Origin: CAVQXR01 sp963717955
GTDB taxonomy: Bacteria; Actinomycetota; Thermoleophilia; Gaiellales; Gaiellaceae
NCBI GenBank assembly: GCA_963717955.1
Contig: CAVQXR010000001.1
Location: 1,612,001 to 1,676,000, forward strand
Length of the DNA stretch: 64,000 nucleotides
Direction: 5' to 3'
Positions within the stretch are counted from its first letter, which is position 1. Each line of letters opens with the position of its first letter. The notes below the pieces were generated by a model that ran no database searches, was not told where the DNA came from, and worked only from the letters and a program-made list of their open reading frames with translations. Shown in pieces: positions 50,592-59,456 of this stretch. The position numbers and the translations under genes were made by a program.

Positions 50592-52042
50592 GCGGCGAGA
50601 TCCCTGGGCGTGCGGAAGGAGAGCGCCTCCGAGAGATGCTCCGGCAGGATCTGGTCTGCGCCGCCAAGCGCAGCAATCGTGGACGCGACCCGCAGCACCC
50701 GGGCGCGCCCGCGGCCCGAGAGCGGAAGGCGGTCGACCGCACGTTCGAGAAGGGCGGCCGTGGCGGGGGCCTGGGGTCTTGGCCCGGCATCGAGCGCCGC
50801 GCGCGCGCCGGCCACCCGCCGGGCCACGACATCGGACGGCTCGCCGGGCTTGCCGCCGAGCTCCCGCGCCAGCGCTCGCGGCACGACCAGGACGAGGTCG
50901 AACCGATCGAGCAGGGCGTGCGAGAGCCGGGCGCGATAGGCGCTGATTCGCGCGGGCGTGCATGCACATTCCGCCGCGGGATCCCCCCGCGCTCCGCACG
51001 GGCAGAGGTTCATCGTCGCAACGAGCAGGAACCCGGCCGGAAAGACCGCGCGGCCAGCGACCCGGGCGATGCTGACCGTCCCGTCCTCGAGGGGCTGGCG
51101 GAGCGCTTCGAGGACAGTCCTCGCGAACTCTGGCAGCTCGTCGAGCAGGAGGACGCCGCGGTGGGCGAGGCTCGCCTCGCCCGGTCGCGGGCCCGGACCG
51201 CCGCCGACCAGCGACGGGGTCGACGAGGAGTGATGCGGCGCACGGAACGGCGGATGGTCGACGAGCGGCCGTCCCGCAGGGAGGAAGCCCGCCACGGAGT
51301 GGATCCGGGTGACCTCGAGCGCCTCCTCGAGGGACAGAGGCGGCAGCAACCCGGGCAGGCGGCGGGCGAGCATCGTCTTGCCCGTTCCCGGAGGCCCGGC
51401 CAGGAGAAGGTTGTGGCGGCCCGCGGCCGTGATCTCCAGCGCCCGTCGACCACGCTCCAGGCCCCGGACGTCCGCCATGTCCGGGTACGGAGGCCGGCCG
51501 GCACGTCGGGGCGGCGCAACGGGGGCGGGTCGCAGCTCCCCGCGCAGATACGCGCCGGCCTCGGCGAGATGCGAGACGGGGACGGTCTCGATCCCTGCCA
51601 GCGCAGCCTCCGGCGCGGTGTCCGCCGGACAGATCAGCCGCGTGACGCCACTCCGCCGCGCAGCCTCGGCACAGGCGAGCACGCCAGGCACGGCGCGAAC
51701 CCGTCCGTCGAGGGCCAGCTCCCCGATGGCGGCGTGCCCCTCGAGCCTCCCGGGCGGGACCTGGCGCGAGGCCGCGAGGACGGCGAGGGCGATCGGGAGG
51801 TCGAAGCCCGACCCCTCCTTCCGGACGTCCGCCGGCGCGAGGTTCACCGTGATGCGGCGCAGCGGCCACTCGAGCTCGGCGCTGGCGATGCCGCTCCGGA
51901 CGCGCTCCTTGGCCTCCTGGCATGCCTTGTCGGGCAGCCCCACGATCGTGAACGCGGGCAGGCCCCGTTGCAGGTGCGCCTCCGCCTCGACCGGCCGGGC
52001 GTCGAGGCCGACGACCGTATGGGTGAGCGCGCGAGCGAGCAT
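50588..52042 (-). CDS. comM: ComM/YifB-family Mg-chelatase-like AAA+ protein
   Basis: A 484-aa AAA+ ATPase implicated in branch migration during natural transformation. The N-terminal Lon-protease-like domain starts ALTHTVVGLDARPVEVEA-like (here ...RPVEAEAHL) with VGLPDKACQEAKERVR. The AAA+ core has GPPGTGKTMLARRLP, FRAPHHSSS and GVLLLDELPEF. C-terminal CxC pairs (NLCPCGARG, CACTPARI) form the family zinc-like site. ATG 52042 is preferred over an upstream TTG because homologues start MLAR. The operon is comM-dprA. Confidence 0.93.
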   Translation of the reverse strand: MLARALTHTVVGLDARPVEAEAHLQRGLPAFTIVGLPDKACQEAKERVRSGIASAELEWPLRRITVNLAPADVRKEGSGFDLPIALAVLAASRQVPPGRLEGHAAIGELALDGRVRAVPGVLACAEAARRSGVTRLICPADTAPEAALAGIETVPVSHLAEAGAYLRGELRPAPVAPPRRAGRPPYPDMADVRGLERGRRALEITAAGRHNLLLAGPPGTGKTMLARRLPGLLPPLSLEEALEVTRIHSVAGFLPAGRPLVDHPPFRAPHHSSSTPSLVGGGPGPRPGEASLAHRGVLLLDELPEFARTVLEALRQPLEDGTVSIARVAGRAVFPAGFLLVATMNLCPCGARGDPAAECACTPARISAYRARLSHALLDRFDLVLVVPRALARELGGKPGEPSDVVARRVAGARAALDAGPRPQAPATAALLERAVDRLPLSGRGRARVLRVASTIAALGGADQILPEHLSEALSFRTPRDLAA

Positions 52043-52143
52043 CTCTCCGACCGTAGCCCGCAATGCGTGACGGCTGTGGGTCGTCTTCGTGCCGACTCTT
52101 GCGCCGCCCCGTTCCCGCCGTCGAACAGAGCTAGGCTTCCCCC

Positions 52144-52656
52144 ATGGACACCTACCTCGCGATCGCGAGCAAGCGCGACGTCAAGCACTACGCGGAGCAG
52201 GCGGTCCCGGACGACCTGACCCGCCGGATCCTCGACGCGGGCCGACTGGCGGGCAGCGCCCGCAACCGCCAACCCTGGCGCTTCGTGGTCGTCAGAGACG
52301 AGGCCGTGCGCAACGGCCTCGCGGCGACCGTCTATGTCCCCGCGAACGTGCTCGGTGCCGCGCTCGTCGTGGCCCTTCTCGCCAGCGCAGATGGCGATTC
52401 GGGATTCGACTGCGGGCGGGCGGCCCAGAACATGATGCTCGCAGCGTGGAACGAGGGCGTCGCGTCCTCGCCGAACGGGCATCGCGACAGGGCGCGCGCC
52501 GCCGAGGTGCTCGAGGCGGAGGCCGGCTGGATGCCGCAGGGGGTGCTGACGTTCGGCTATGCGGCACGCGGCTCAGGCCCCGAGAGCCGCCCGGCCGCGG
52601 AGTGGAGCGACCGGGCGAACCGGCTACCGTTCGAGGAGGTGACGAGCAGCCTCTAG
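52144..52656 (+). CDS. Nitroreductase-family flavoprotein
   Basis: A 170-aa FMN-dependent oxidoreductase. The FMN phosphate and ring contacts appear in SKRDVKHY and GSARNRQPWRFVVV near the N-terminus; ALLASADGDSGFDCGRAAQN and the C-terminal YAARGSGPESRPAAEW complete the short form. It is at the small end of the family. It stands alone, divergent from comM and followed by 340 bases with no gene. The substrate (nitro compounds, quinones, or a cofactor fragment) cannot be inferred. Confidence 0.88.
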   Translation: MDTYLAIASKRDVKHYAEQAVPDDLTRRILDAGRLAGSARNRQPWRFVVVRDEAVRNGLAATVYVPANVLGAALVVALLASADGDSGFDCGRAAQNMMLAAWNEGVASSPNGHRDRARAAEVLEAEAGWMPQGVLTFGYAARGSGPESRPAAEWSDRANRLPFEEVTSSL

Positions 52657-52996
52657 CCGATCGATGCAGATCAGCGGCGAGGAACCATCGCGGGCCGCCC
52701 AGCCCGCCGAGCCCGCCGATGTCATGCCGGCACGATTTCGCTCGAGCATCAGCGGAAGCTCACCCTCGGGACGGTCCGGGTAAGAGCGGGCTCCCGGCGC
52801 AGCCGCCCCGGCTCGCTCGTCCTGACGGATCGCGTCGCCACCCACGCCCGCGAGCTCGACGGGCTCGCGAGGGAGCTGCTCTCACCCCGTCCGTCCGTGT
52901 ACACCCGGCGAGCGTCGCGTGCTGCATCGGCTCTTCGGCGAGGATCCTGAAACGGGCTGGACGGGCGCTGCCCCGTTCTGCCAGACTGCGGGGCGG
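52657..52996. other. Gene-poor stretch
   Basis: No frame gives a recognisable protein. One plus-strand frame reads KLTLGTVRVRAGSRR and LVLTDRVATHARELDGLARE, which could be a worn remnant, but it has no start and stops before the cytochrome gene. No repeat or hairpin stands out. Confidence 0.4.
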
Positions 52997-53374
52997 ATGC
53001 GGGACTTCCAGGGGAAAGCCTTTCGTGGAGCGGTCGTAGCGGTGGCGGTCGTTGCGTTCGCCGCAGCGGGCTGCGGCGGTGGCGGCGACGAGCCGGCCGC
53101 GACAGAGCCCCCCGCGTCCGAGCCGGCCGCGGGCGATGTCGCCAACGGTGCCTCGGTCTTCGAGAGCGCCGGTTGCGGCGGCTGTCATACGCTCGAGGCC
53201 GCCGGTTCGTCCGGCACGTCCGGTCCCGACCTCGACGACCTGCAGCCTTCGGCCGAGGCGGTGGCCGCCCAGGTCGAGAACGGCGGCGGCGGCATGCCGG
53301 CGTTCTCCGGGCAGCTCAGCGAGCAGGAGATCGCGGACGTGGCGGCCTACGTCGCCGACGCGACGTCGGGCTAG
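52997..53374 (+). CDS. Membrane-anchored c-type cytochrome
   Basis: A 125-aa lipoprotein with one haem site. A signal (FRGAVVAVAVVAFAAAGC) ends in a lipobox Cys near 25, followed by a Glu/Ala/Pro spacer. The haem motif GCGGCHTLE (CxxCH, about 60) and distal Met in GGMPAFSG are intact, as is the C-terminal helix LSEQEIADVAAYV. It is a mono-haem class-I type similar to cytochrome c551/c553 electron carriers outside the membrane. No oxidase gene is near. The ATG at 52997 gives a normal signal peptide; an upstream ATG does not. Confidence 0.9.
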   Translation: MRDFQGKAFRGAVVAVAVVAFAAAGCGGGGDEPAATEPPASEPAAGDVANGASVFESAGCGGCHTLEAAGSSGTSGPDLDDLQPSAEAVAAQVENGGGGMPAFSGQLSEQEIADVAAYVADATSG

Positions 53375-53523
53375 CCGCACCCGCAATGGTCGCCGACCTG
53401 GCCCCGCTCTGCCCGACGGCCCGGTGAGGCGACTCCGCAGCATGGCGGGCGTGACTCGACCGTCCCGCCGCCGAGTGCACGGGGGCCGGGTGGCCCGCCG
53501 GCCCGGCGCGTGAGGGCTCCGCG

Positions 53524-55728
53524 CTACCGCGCGGCGGGCCCGATCGCGGCGCCGCGCTTCGGCGCCAGCGGCGAGGGCTCGACACGAGCGATCCTCGCGA
53601 CACCGCCGGGAAGCCACCAGTTCCAGCGCCCGAAGAGCGCCATCGCGCTCGGCAGGAGCAGTGCGCGGACGATCGTCACGTCGACCGCGATCGCTACGGC
53701 GAGGCCGAATCCGAACTGCTGAAGGCCGAGGATACGACCCGCCATGAAGCCCGAGAAGGCCGCGATCATGATCAGGCCCGCGGCGGTGACGATCCGACCC
53801 GTCTTCGCGAGTCCGATCGCGACGGCCTCCTCGTTCGTGCGGCCGTTGTCCTGCTCCTCGCGCATGCGGCTGACGAGGAATACCTCGTAGTCCATCGAGA
53901 GACCGAAGAGCATCGCGAACAGGAAGACCGGGATCCAGCCCTCGATCTGGTCGTAGCTCTGGAGGCCGAGCGCATCGCCAGCGCCCCACTTGAAGAAGAG
54001 AACGAGCAGCCCGTAGGCGGCGCCGATCGAGAGCAGGTTCAGGACGATCGCCTTGAGCGGCAGAAGCAGCGAACGGAACGCACGCAGCAGCAGGAAGTAC
54101 GTTAGCGCGAGCACGGCCAGGACGAGCCACGGGAAGGTGCCGTACGTGAGGTCGAGGAAGTCGACGCTGGACGGCGGGCCCCCGCCCGCGTACACCTCGA
54201 CACCGGCAGGGAAGCCCGCCCCCGGGACGAGGTCCTCGCGGACGCGGTCGACCGCGTCCATCGCCTCCCGGGTTCCGTATTCGCTCCTACCGATCGCCTG
54301 GAAGCGCAGGTAGCGGCCCGTGGCGTCGACACCCTGGGCACCCGAGAGCTGGAGGACGGTCTGCACCTCCGGATCGGCGCGAAGCGCCTGCCCGAGCCGG
54401 GAGATCGCCGCGGTCACGGCCGGATCCTCGGCGCCTCCCGCTCGCCCGGTGTCGATCACGATCTCGGTCGGGGCGATCGCACCGTCGCCCGCCGCGTCGC
54501 TGAGCATGCCGAGCGCCGCGGTCGACTCGAGCTCCTGCGGAACGCCCTGGTTCGTGCCCGGCCCGACCTCGATCCAGAACGCGGGGATCGCGGCGGCCAG
54601 CAGCAGGGCCACCGAGAGCGCAGCGAAGCGTCCGGGACGACGCATGATCCGACCTGCCAGGTTGGCCCAGAACCTTCCCTCGTCGCGGCGCTCGATGTAG
54701 CGCCTCGGCACGAGACGCACGCGGTCGAGCCCGTCCGCGGCGAAGTAGAGGAGCACGGGGAGCAGGGTCAGCGCGCAGATCACGGACACGATCGGGATCG
54801 TCAGCCCGGCGACGCCGAAGCCCCGCATGAACGGAAGGGGCATCGCCAGGAGCAGGGCGAGCCCGATCGCGACCGCGGTGCCGCTGAAGACGACCGCGCG
54901 GCCAGCGGTCTCCATCGTGGCGACGATCGCCTCTCGCTTGTCCCAGCCCGCGCGTCGTTCCTCGCGGTAGCGGTAGACCATCAGCAGCGAGTAGTCGACC
55001 GCGATGCCGAGGCCGATCAGCGAGACGAGCTGGGTGACGTACGTCGAGAGCTCCATGAAGTTCGCGAACAGGTAGACGACCCCGATCGTCGCCGGGATCA
55101 CCGAGATCGCGAACGCGAACGGGATCAGGAACGCCAGCGTCCCGAAGACGGCGATCAGGATCACGAGCGCGATGGGGATCGCGATCAAGAACTCGCCGCG
55201 CTGAAGGTCCTCCTCCTGGATCGGCTCGAGGTCGTGCTCGATCGCAGCCTGGCCGGTGACGCTCAGCGTCGCGCCGCCGACCTCGCCGAGGGCGCGGCGG
55301 AGGTCGTCCGTGTAGCCCTTGGCGTCGGCCGGCTCGAGGTTCGAGGCGATCGTGATGCTCGCCACGTCCCCTGAGACCGGAGTGACGGCGACATACGTGC
55401 CCGTGGGGACGGCAGCCGCGGCGCGCCTTCCGGCGTCCTCGAGCCGAGGGAGCAGCGCCTCGATCGCGCCCTCGGCCCGCGCCACGACGATGAACGACCC
55501 GGCCGAGCGCTGGTCGAACGTGTCCTGGAGGATCTGCTCGGCCCGGCGCGTGTCCGTGCCGGGGAGCGTGAAGCGGTTCGTCAGCAGATCCCCGATCCCC
55601 TGCATCGCGGCAAGCGACCCGACGAGCACCGCCACCCAGGCGACGACGACGGCCCAGCGCCAGCGGATCATCAGGCGAGTCCAACGGCCGAGCGCGGTCG
55701 TCCCCTGTTCCTCGCTGCGTGTTCTCAC
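53524..55728 (-). CDS. MMPL/RND-family membrane transporter
   Basis: A 734-aa transporter with about 12 membrane segments in two repeats. Each half has one helix, a large extracytoplasmic loop (about 60-190 and 390-530) and five helices. GLGIAVDYSLLMVYRYREER (first half) and MLFGLSMDYEVFLVSRMREE (second half) carry the Asp-Tyr pairs used for proton coupling. MMPL proteins export lipids or hydrophobic compounds. It starts at GTG 55728; much longer in-frame starts upstream encode low-quality sequence. There is no adjacent TetR regulator. Confidence 0.92.
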   Translation of the reverse strand: MRTRSEEQGTTALGRWTRLMIRWRWAVVVAWVAVLVGSLAAMQGIGDLLTNRFTLPGTDTRRAEQILQDTFDQRSAGSFIVVARAEGAIEALLPRLEDAGRRAAAAVPTGTYVAVTPVSGDVASITIASNLEPADAKGYTDDLRRALGEVGGATLSVTGQAAIEHDLEPIQEEDLQRGEFLIAIPIALVILIAVFGTLAFLIPFAFAISVIPATIGVVYLFANFMELSTYVTQLVSLIGLGIAVDYSLLMVYRYREERRAGWDKREAIVATMETAGRAVVFSGTAVAIGLALLLAMPLPFMRGFGVAGLTIPIVSVICALTLLPVLLYFAADGLDRVRLVPRRYIERRDEGRFWANLAGRIMRRPGRFAALSVALLLAAAIPAFWIEVGPGTNQGVPQELESTAALGMLSDAAGDGAIAPTEIVIDTGRAGGAEDPAVTAAISRLGQALRADPEVQTVLQLSGAQGVDATGRYLRFQAIGRSEYGTREAMDAVDRVREDLVPGAGFPAGVEVYAGGGPPSSVDFLDLTYGTFPWLVLAVLALTYFLLLRAFRSLLLPLKAIVLNLLSIGAAYGLLVLFFKWGAGDALGLQSYDQIEGWIPVFLFAMLFGLSMDYEVFLVSRMREEQDNGRTNEEAVAIGLAKTGRIVTAAGLIMIAAFSGFMAGRILGLQQFGFGLAVAIAVDVTIVRALLLPSAMALFGRWNWWLPGGVARIARVEPSPLAPKRGAAIGPAAR

Positions 55729-56214
55729 GACGGGTCTGGCGGTCCGGGAGCGCCGCTCGACACGGTAGCGAAGGGAGCCCGCCGTCAGCGTCGGAACCGG
55801 CCCTGCGCCGTGACGACCTCGTGTCGATGCAGCGTCAGGAAAGCCGGACGGAGCCAGTGCCCGACGCTCAGCGAAGGCCCTTGTCGCCGACACCCCGGAA
55901 CAGCCGTACCCGGACGAGGATTCGTCGCCTGGGTCACGCGGAAGACCGCGCGGTCGAGCCGGCTCGTCGCCGGGCACGGGCGACGGTCGCGCAGGTGAAC
56001 CGCTCGCGCACCTAGAGGCTTGATGGATGCGCGCCTGGGAACGTGTCGCCGCGGCGAGCAGCAGCACCCGAGCCCCGCGTGCGCCGGGGATGAGGAGGGT
56101 CACGCGGACGTCGCCGTTACCGCGCGGTCGAGCTTGCGAAATCCATCGGGCCGCCCGACTCACACCCGCTTCGGGGGCCGGGCGCGCGGCTCCCGGCCCC
56201 CGAAGGCGCGGCGG
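55729..56214. other. Gene-poor stretch
   Basis: Between the MMPL start and the secreted-protein stop I see no convincing coding frame, RNA gene or hairpin. It should contain the MMPL promoter, but no clear -35/-10 pair is visible on the minus strand. Confidence 0.5.
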
Positions 56215-56655
56215 CTACCGGAGGATGGTGCGGCGCAGGGAAGCCGTCTTTCCAGCCCAAGGATGAGGCTCGGCGGGCCTCCAGGCGACACCGGTCCTGG
56301 CCGCCGTCCTGGCCTCGACGCAGGAGTCGTCGACGCTGATGATCCAGTCGAACGAGCCGCCCGCGCTGGTATTCGGGACGTAGTCGAGGGCGCTCGTCGT
56401 GATGAGGGTGTTCTCGTCGATCCAGTAGACGTACCCCTCGCCGACACCGGTCGGATCGCCGTACTGGGCGATCGGGACCACCGTCTGGCACGCTTGCATA
56501 TCGTCGAAGGCACGCTCGAGCTTCGTGACCCTCGCCTTCAGCTGGTTGATCTGCTTCTGCAGGCTCGCCGCGGATGCGTCCATCGCGGGCGTGGTCGCCA
56601 CGGCTCCCGCCACGAAGAGTGCGAGCGCGCACGCTCCGATCCGTCGCCTCCCCAT
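56215..56655 (-). CDS. Secreted protein with coiled-coil segment
   Basis: A 146-aa exported protein. The signal peptide (MGRRRIGACALALFVAGAVA) probably ends at ASA. A coiled coil (SLQKQINQLKARVTKLERAF) precedes a small domain with two Cys (QACQTV and DDSCVE) and YVYWIDENTLITTSALDYVP. ATG 56655 has GAAGGAGG 7-8 bases upstream, which settles the start. Bacterial relatives of this layout are uncharacterised. It follows yraN in the same direction but is separated by 73 bases. Confidence 0.78.
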   Translation of the reverse strand: MGRRRIGACALALFVAGAVATTPAMDASAASLQKQINQLKARVTKLERAFDDMQACQTVVPIAQYGDPTGVGEGYVYWIDENTLITTSALDYVPNTSAGGSFDWIISVDDSCVEARTAARTGVAWRPAEPHPWAGKTASLRRTILR

Positions 56656-56728
56656 CTCACCCTCCTTCTTCGGTTGACTCCTCCAGCTTAGGCGCATCGC
56701 GAAGGAAGCCAACGCGGCGCCGCTGGCG

Positions 56729-57088
56729 TCAGTCCACCCGCACGCGCTCGAGCCGCCAGCCGCGCACGGCTGCGACCTCGATCGCGACGTCGAGCAGGGC
56801 GAGATCGGGGCGCTGCGCGAGCAGTGCCTCGGTTCCGCGGCGAAGGCGGCGGAGCTTCTCCGGCCCGACGGCCTCGAGCGGATCGCCGAGGCTCCCGGCG
56901 CTCCGCGCCTTCACCTCGCAGACGACGAGAAGCCCTCCGCGACGGGCCACGAGGTCGAGCTCGCTGCCGCCGGCGTGGACGTTCGCGGCGACGATCCGGT
57001 AGCCCCGGAGCCGCAGGTGGAGGCGGACGAGCCGCTCCGCACGGCGGCCGTACAGGTAGCCGGGCCTATGCGACGCGGACGCCGCCAA
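56729..57088 (-). CDS. yraN: YraN/UPF0102 family nuclease-like protein
   Basis: A 119-aa protein of the UPF0102 family with a restriction-endonuclease-like core: RRAERLVRLHLRLRGYRIV, then GGSELDLVARRGGLLVVCEV and KARS, giving the E-x(n)-D-x(n)-ExK nuclease motif. TTG 57088 inside the end of rnhB gives the normal family length; a longer ATG frame adds unrelated sequence. It overlaps rnhB by 23 bases. The neighbourhood rnhB-yraN-comM-dprA is conserved in many bacteria and suggests a DNA-uptake or repair role. Confidence 0.88.
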   Translation of the reverse strand: MAASASHRPGYLYGRRAERLVRLHLRLRGYRIVAANVHAGGSELDLVARRGGLLVVCEVKARSAGSLGDPLEAVGPEKLRRLRRGTEALLAQRPDLALLDVAIEVAAVRGWRLERVRVD

Positions 57089-57734
57089 CGATCGCCTCCC
57101 CGTAGCAGCGGGCGTCGAAGGAGCGCCGGTGGAGAGCGCACGGGCCGACGTCGCGCACGGCGGCCGAGTGGGCAGGCGTGATGTACCCGACATGGGACGA
57201 GAACCCGAACGCCGGGTAGAGCGCGTCGAGACGCCGCATCGTCCGATCGCGCACGACCTTTGCGATGATCGAGGCCGCCGCGATCGCCGCGCTTTTCGTA
57301 TCGCCGTCGACGATCGACCGGTGAGGCGGCGCGGACGGTCCGAGGCGGAAGCCGTCGACGAGAAACGTCTCTGCCCGGCCGTCGAACCGGGAGAGCGCCC
57401 TGCCGAGCGCCCGGAGGTTCGACCGGTGCAAGCCCGACCGATCGATCTCGCCAGCCGAGACGACCTCGATCGCTACGCCCGCGGCAACGCGCACGACCTC
57501 GTGGAACAGGCGCTCGCGGGCATCGGTGGTGAGCTGCTTCGAGTCGTTGAGGAGGGAGAGCGCCGCGGCCCGCCGGCCGCGCAGCACGTCGAGGTCGAGC
57601 AGCACGGCCGCGGCCACCAGCGGGCCGGCAAGGCTACCGCGGCCCGCCTCGTCCGCGCCGGCGACGAATCGCGCGCCGAGGCGCCGGTCATGCATGATGA
57701 GCCTGATCCCGCTCCCGGCCACGGGAGCGAGCAT
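57066..57734 (-). CDS. rnhB: Ribonuclease HII
   Basis: A 222-aa RNase HII that removes ribonucleotides from DNA. Catalytic acids are in FVAGADEAGRGSLAGPLVAA (Asp, Glu) and VDGDTKSAAIAAASI, with a third Asp in FLVDGF and a fourth in RRLDALYP. The C-terminal half has GFSSHVGYITPAHSAAV, typical of the type. The first ATG (57734) begins 5 bases after the rplS stop; a Met 14 codons later is an alternative start. Confidence 0.94.
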   Translation of the reverse strand: MLAPVAGSGIRLIMHDRRLGARFVAGADEAGRGSLAGPLVAAAVLLDLDVLRGRRAAALSLLNDSKQLTTDARERLFHEVVRVAAGVAIEVVSAGEIDRSGLHRSNLRALGRALSRFDGRAETFLVDGFRLGPSAPPHRSIVDGDTKSAAIAAASIIAKVVRDRTMRRLDALYPAFGFSSHVGYITPAHSAAVRDVGPCALHRRSFDARCYGEAIVGGVRVA

Positions 57735-57739
57735 AGTCC

Positions 57740-58090
57740 CTAGCCCGGCCGCTTCTCGCGGATGCGCGCCTTCTTTCCCACCTTGCCGCGAAGGTAGTAC
57801 AGCTTGGCGCGGCTCACGTCACCGATCGCGCCGACCTCGAGGCGGTCGATCTTCGGCGAATGCACCGGGAACGTCCGCTCGACGCCGACGCCGAACGACT
57901 GCTTGCGGACGGTGAAGGTCTCACGGAGCCCGGCGCCCTGGCGCTTGATCACGATCCCCTCGAAGACCTGCACGCGGCGCCGCTGGCCCTCGATCACCTG
58001 GAAGTGCACCCGCACGGTGTCTCCCGCCTTGAATCGGGGAACGTCCTCGCGCAGCTGGCGGCGCTCGATGGACTCGATCAGGTTGCTCAT
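57740..58090 (-). CDS. rplS: Ribosomal protein L19
   Basis: A 116-aa L19, located at the 30S-50S interface. DTVRVHFQVIEGQRRRVQVF, EGIVIKRQGAGLRETFTVRK and VERTFPVHSPKIDRLEV match the family along its length, and the C-terminal RAKLYYLRGKVGKKARI is standard. It lies between lepB and rnhB on the minus strand. Confidence 0.97.
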   Translation of the reverse strand: MSNLIESIERRQLREDVPRFKAGDTVRVHFQVIEGQRRRVQVFEGIVIKRQGAGLRETFTVRKQSFGVGVERTFPVHSPKIDRLEVGAIGDVSRAKLYYLRGKVGKKARIREKRPG

Positions 58091-58122
58091 GGCAAGACGA
58101 CCCGCCGGGCCGACCGGGAATG

Positions 58123-58788
58123 CTAGCGGAAGCCGATCCGGTTCGGTGGCCAGTAGACCATCAGCACCGGCCCGATCATGTCGTCGCGCCCGATCGGCCC
58201 CCAGCGACGGCTGTCGCAGCTTGCGGAGCGGTTGTCTCCCATCATGAAGTAGTCGCCCTCGCCGAGCTCCACCGGACCGAAGTTGTCGCCGCCTCTGCGC
58301 TCCTCCGCGACGTACGGCTCCTCCAGCGGGTTCCCGTCGATGTACACGACCCCGTCGCGGACCGCGATGCGCTCCCCGGGCAGCCCGACGAGCCGCTTCA
58401 CGTACGTGCCGCCTGCCCCGCACTTCTCGACAACGTCCTGCGGCGGGTCGAACACGACGATGTCGCCGCGCTCCGGGTCGCGGAAGTGCAAGACGAAGCG
58501 GTTCGCGAGCACGCGGTCGTTGTAGCTCGCCTCGCAACCGAAACCCGGCTCCGCGCAGTGCAGCTCCGGCTCCATGGACGACGAGGGGATCCGGTACGGG
58601 TTCACGACGTACCCCTTGAGCAGGAAGACCGCCACGACGGCGATCACGATCGTGATCGCCCAGTCCGCTATGCCTCGCCACGGGTCGGGAAGGCGCCCCG
58701 TGAAGCGGTCGATCGGGTTGCGCGAGCGGCGCGGCTTCTCCGTCTCCTGCGCGGCCTGCCCGGCCTGTTCGGTGGTCTTCCTGCTCAG
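58123..58788 (-). CDS. lepB: Signal peptidase I (apparent CTG start)
   Basis: A 221-aa type-I signal peptidase. It has a cytoplasmic N-terminus (KTTEQAGQAAQ), one membrane helix (WAITIVIAVVAVFLLKGYVV), the catalytic Ser in IPSSSMEPEL (about 71), the catalytic Lys in TYVKRLVGLPGE (about 131) and GDNRSASCDSRRWG. In this frame there is a TAG upstream and no ATG, GTG or TTG until GTG 58647, which would cut into the membrane helix. A CTG at 58788-58786, overlapping the trmD TGA and preceded by GGAG at 6 bases, fits as start. A later start remains possible. Confidence 0.9.
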   Translation of the reverse strand: MSRKTTEQAGQAAQETEKPRRSRNPIDRFTGRLPDPWRGIADWAITIVIAVVAVFLLKGYVVNPYRIPSSSMEPELHCAEPGFGCEASYNDRVLANRFVLHFRDPERGDIVVFDPPQDVVEKCGAGGTYVKRLVGLPGERIAVRDGVVYIDGNPLEEPYVAEERRGGDNFGPVELGEGDYFMMGDNRSASCDSRRWGPIGRDDMIGPVLMVYWPPNRIGFR

Positions 58789-59444
58789 CGAACGCTCCGT
58801 TCCCTACTCTGCTCGCGCCGCCAGGTGTCGATCTCCGCGTGATGGCCGGAGAGCAGCACGTCGGGAACGCACCAGCCCCGGTACTCCGCGGGGCGGGTGT
58901 ACTGAGGGTACTCGACACCGCGCCCGAGCTCGGCCGAGAACGTCTCGACGCGCGCGCTCTCCTCGCTGCCGAGCGCGCCCGGGAGGCGCCGCGCGATCGC
59001 ATCGATCACGACCATCGCCGGCAGCTCGCCCCCGGAGAGCACGTACGGCCCGATGGACAGCGTCTCGCTCGCGAGGTGCTCGACCACCCGCTCGTCGAAC
59101 CCCTCGAACCGGGCGGAGAGCAGCGCGACGTGGTCCTCGGCCGCCAGCAGCTCGACGAGCTCCTGGTCGAGGCGGCGGCCGGCCGGTGAGAGCGCGATCA
59201 CCCGCTGCGGAGGACGGTCGCCGTAGGCTGCCCGCAGCGCGGCGTCGACGACATCGACCCGGAGCACCATGCCGGCCCCGCCCCCGTAGGGCGAGTCGTC
59301 GACCTGGCCGGCGGAGAGCGGCGTCGTGTCTCGGTAGCTGTGGAAGGAGAGCTCGAGCTCGCCCCCGAGGACGGCAGCGACGGGCCGCTGCTCGGCCATC
59401 CAGGCGAATGCCGACGGGACGAGGGTGAAGACGTCGATGCGCAC
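58785..59444 (-). CDS. trmD: tRNA (guanine37-N1)-methyltransferase
   Basis: A 219-aa SPOUT methyltransferase that makes m1G37. The start MRIDVFTLVPSAFAW and the conserved DDSPYGGGAGMVLRVD are present. The SAM-knot includes LLSARFEGFDERV, SIGPYVLSGGELPAMVVIDA and ARRLPGALG. The C-terminal EYPQYTRPAEYRGWCVPDVL is diagnostic. Its stop overlaps the presumed lepB start and rimM lies 12 bases upstream, so the cluster is one transcription unit. Confidence 0.97.
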   Translation of the reverse strand: MRIDVFTLVPSAFAWMAEQRPVAAVLGGELELSFHSYRDTTPLSAGQVDDSPYGGGAGMVLRVDVVDAALRAAYGDRPPQRVIALSPAGRRLDQELVELLAAEDHVALLSARFEGFDERVVEHLASETLSIGPYVLSGGELPAMVVIDAIARRLPGALGSEESARVETFSAELGRGVEYPQYTRPAEYRGWCVPDVLLSGHHAEIDTWRREQSRERSVR

Positions 59445-59456
59445 GAGCGGGAGACG

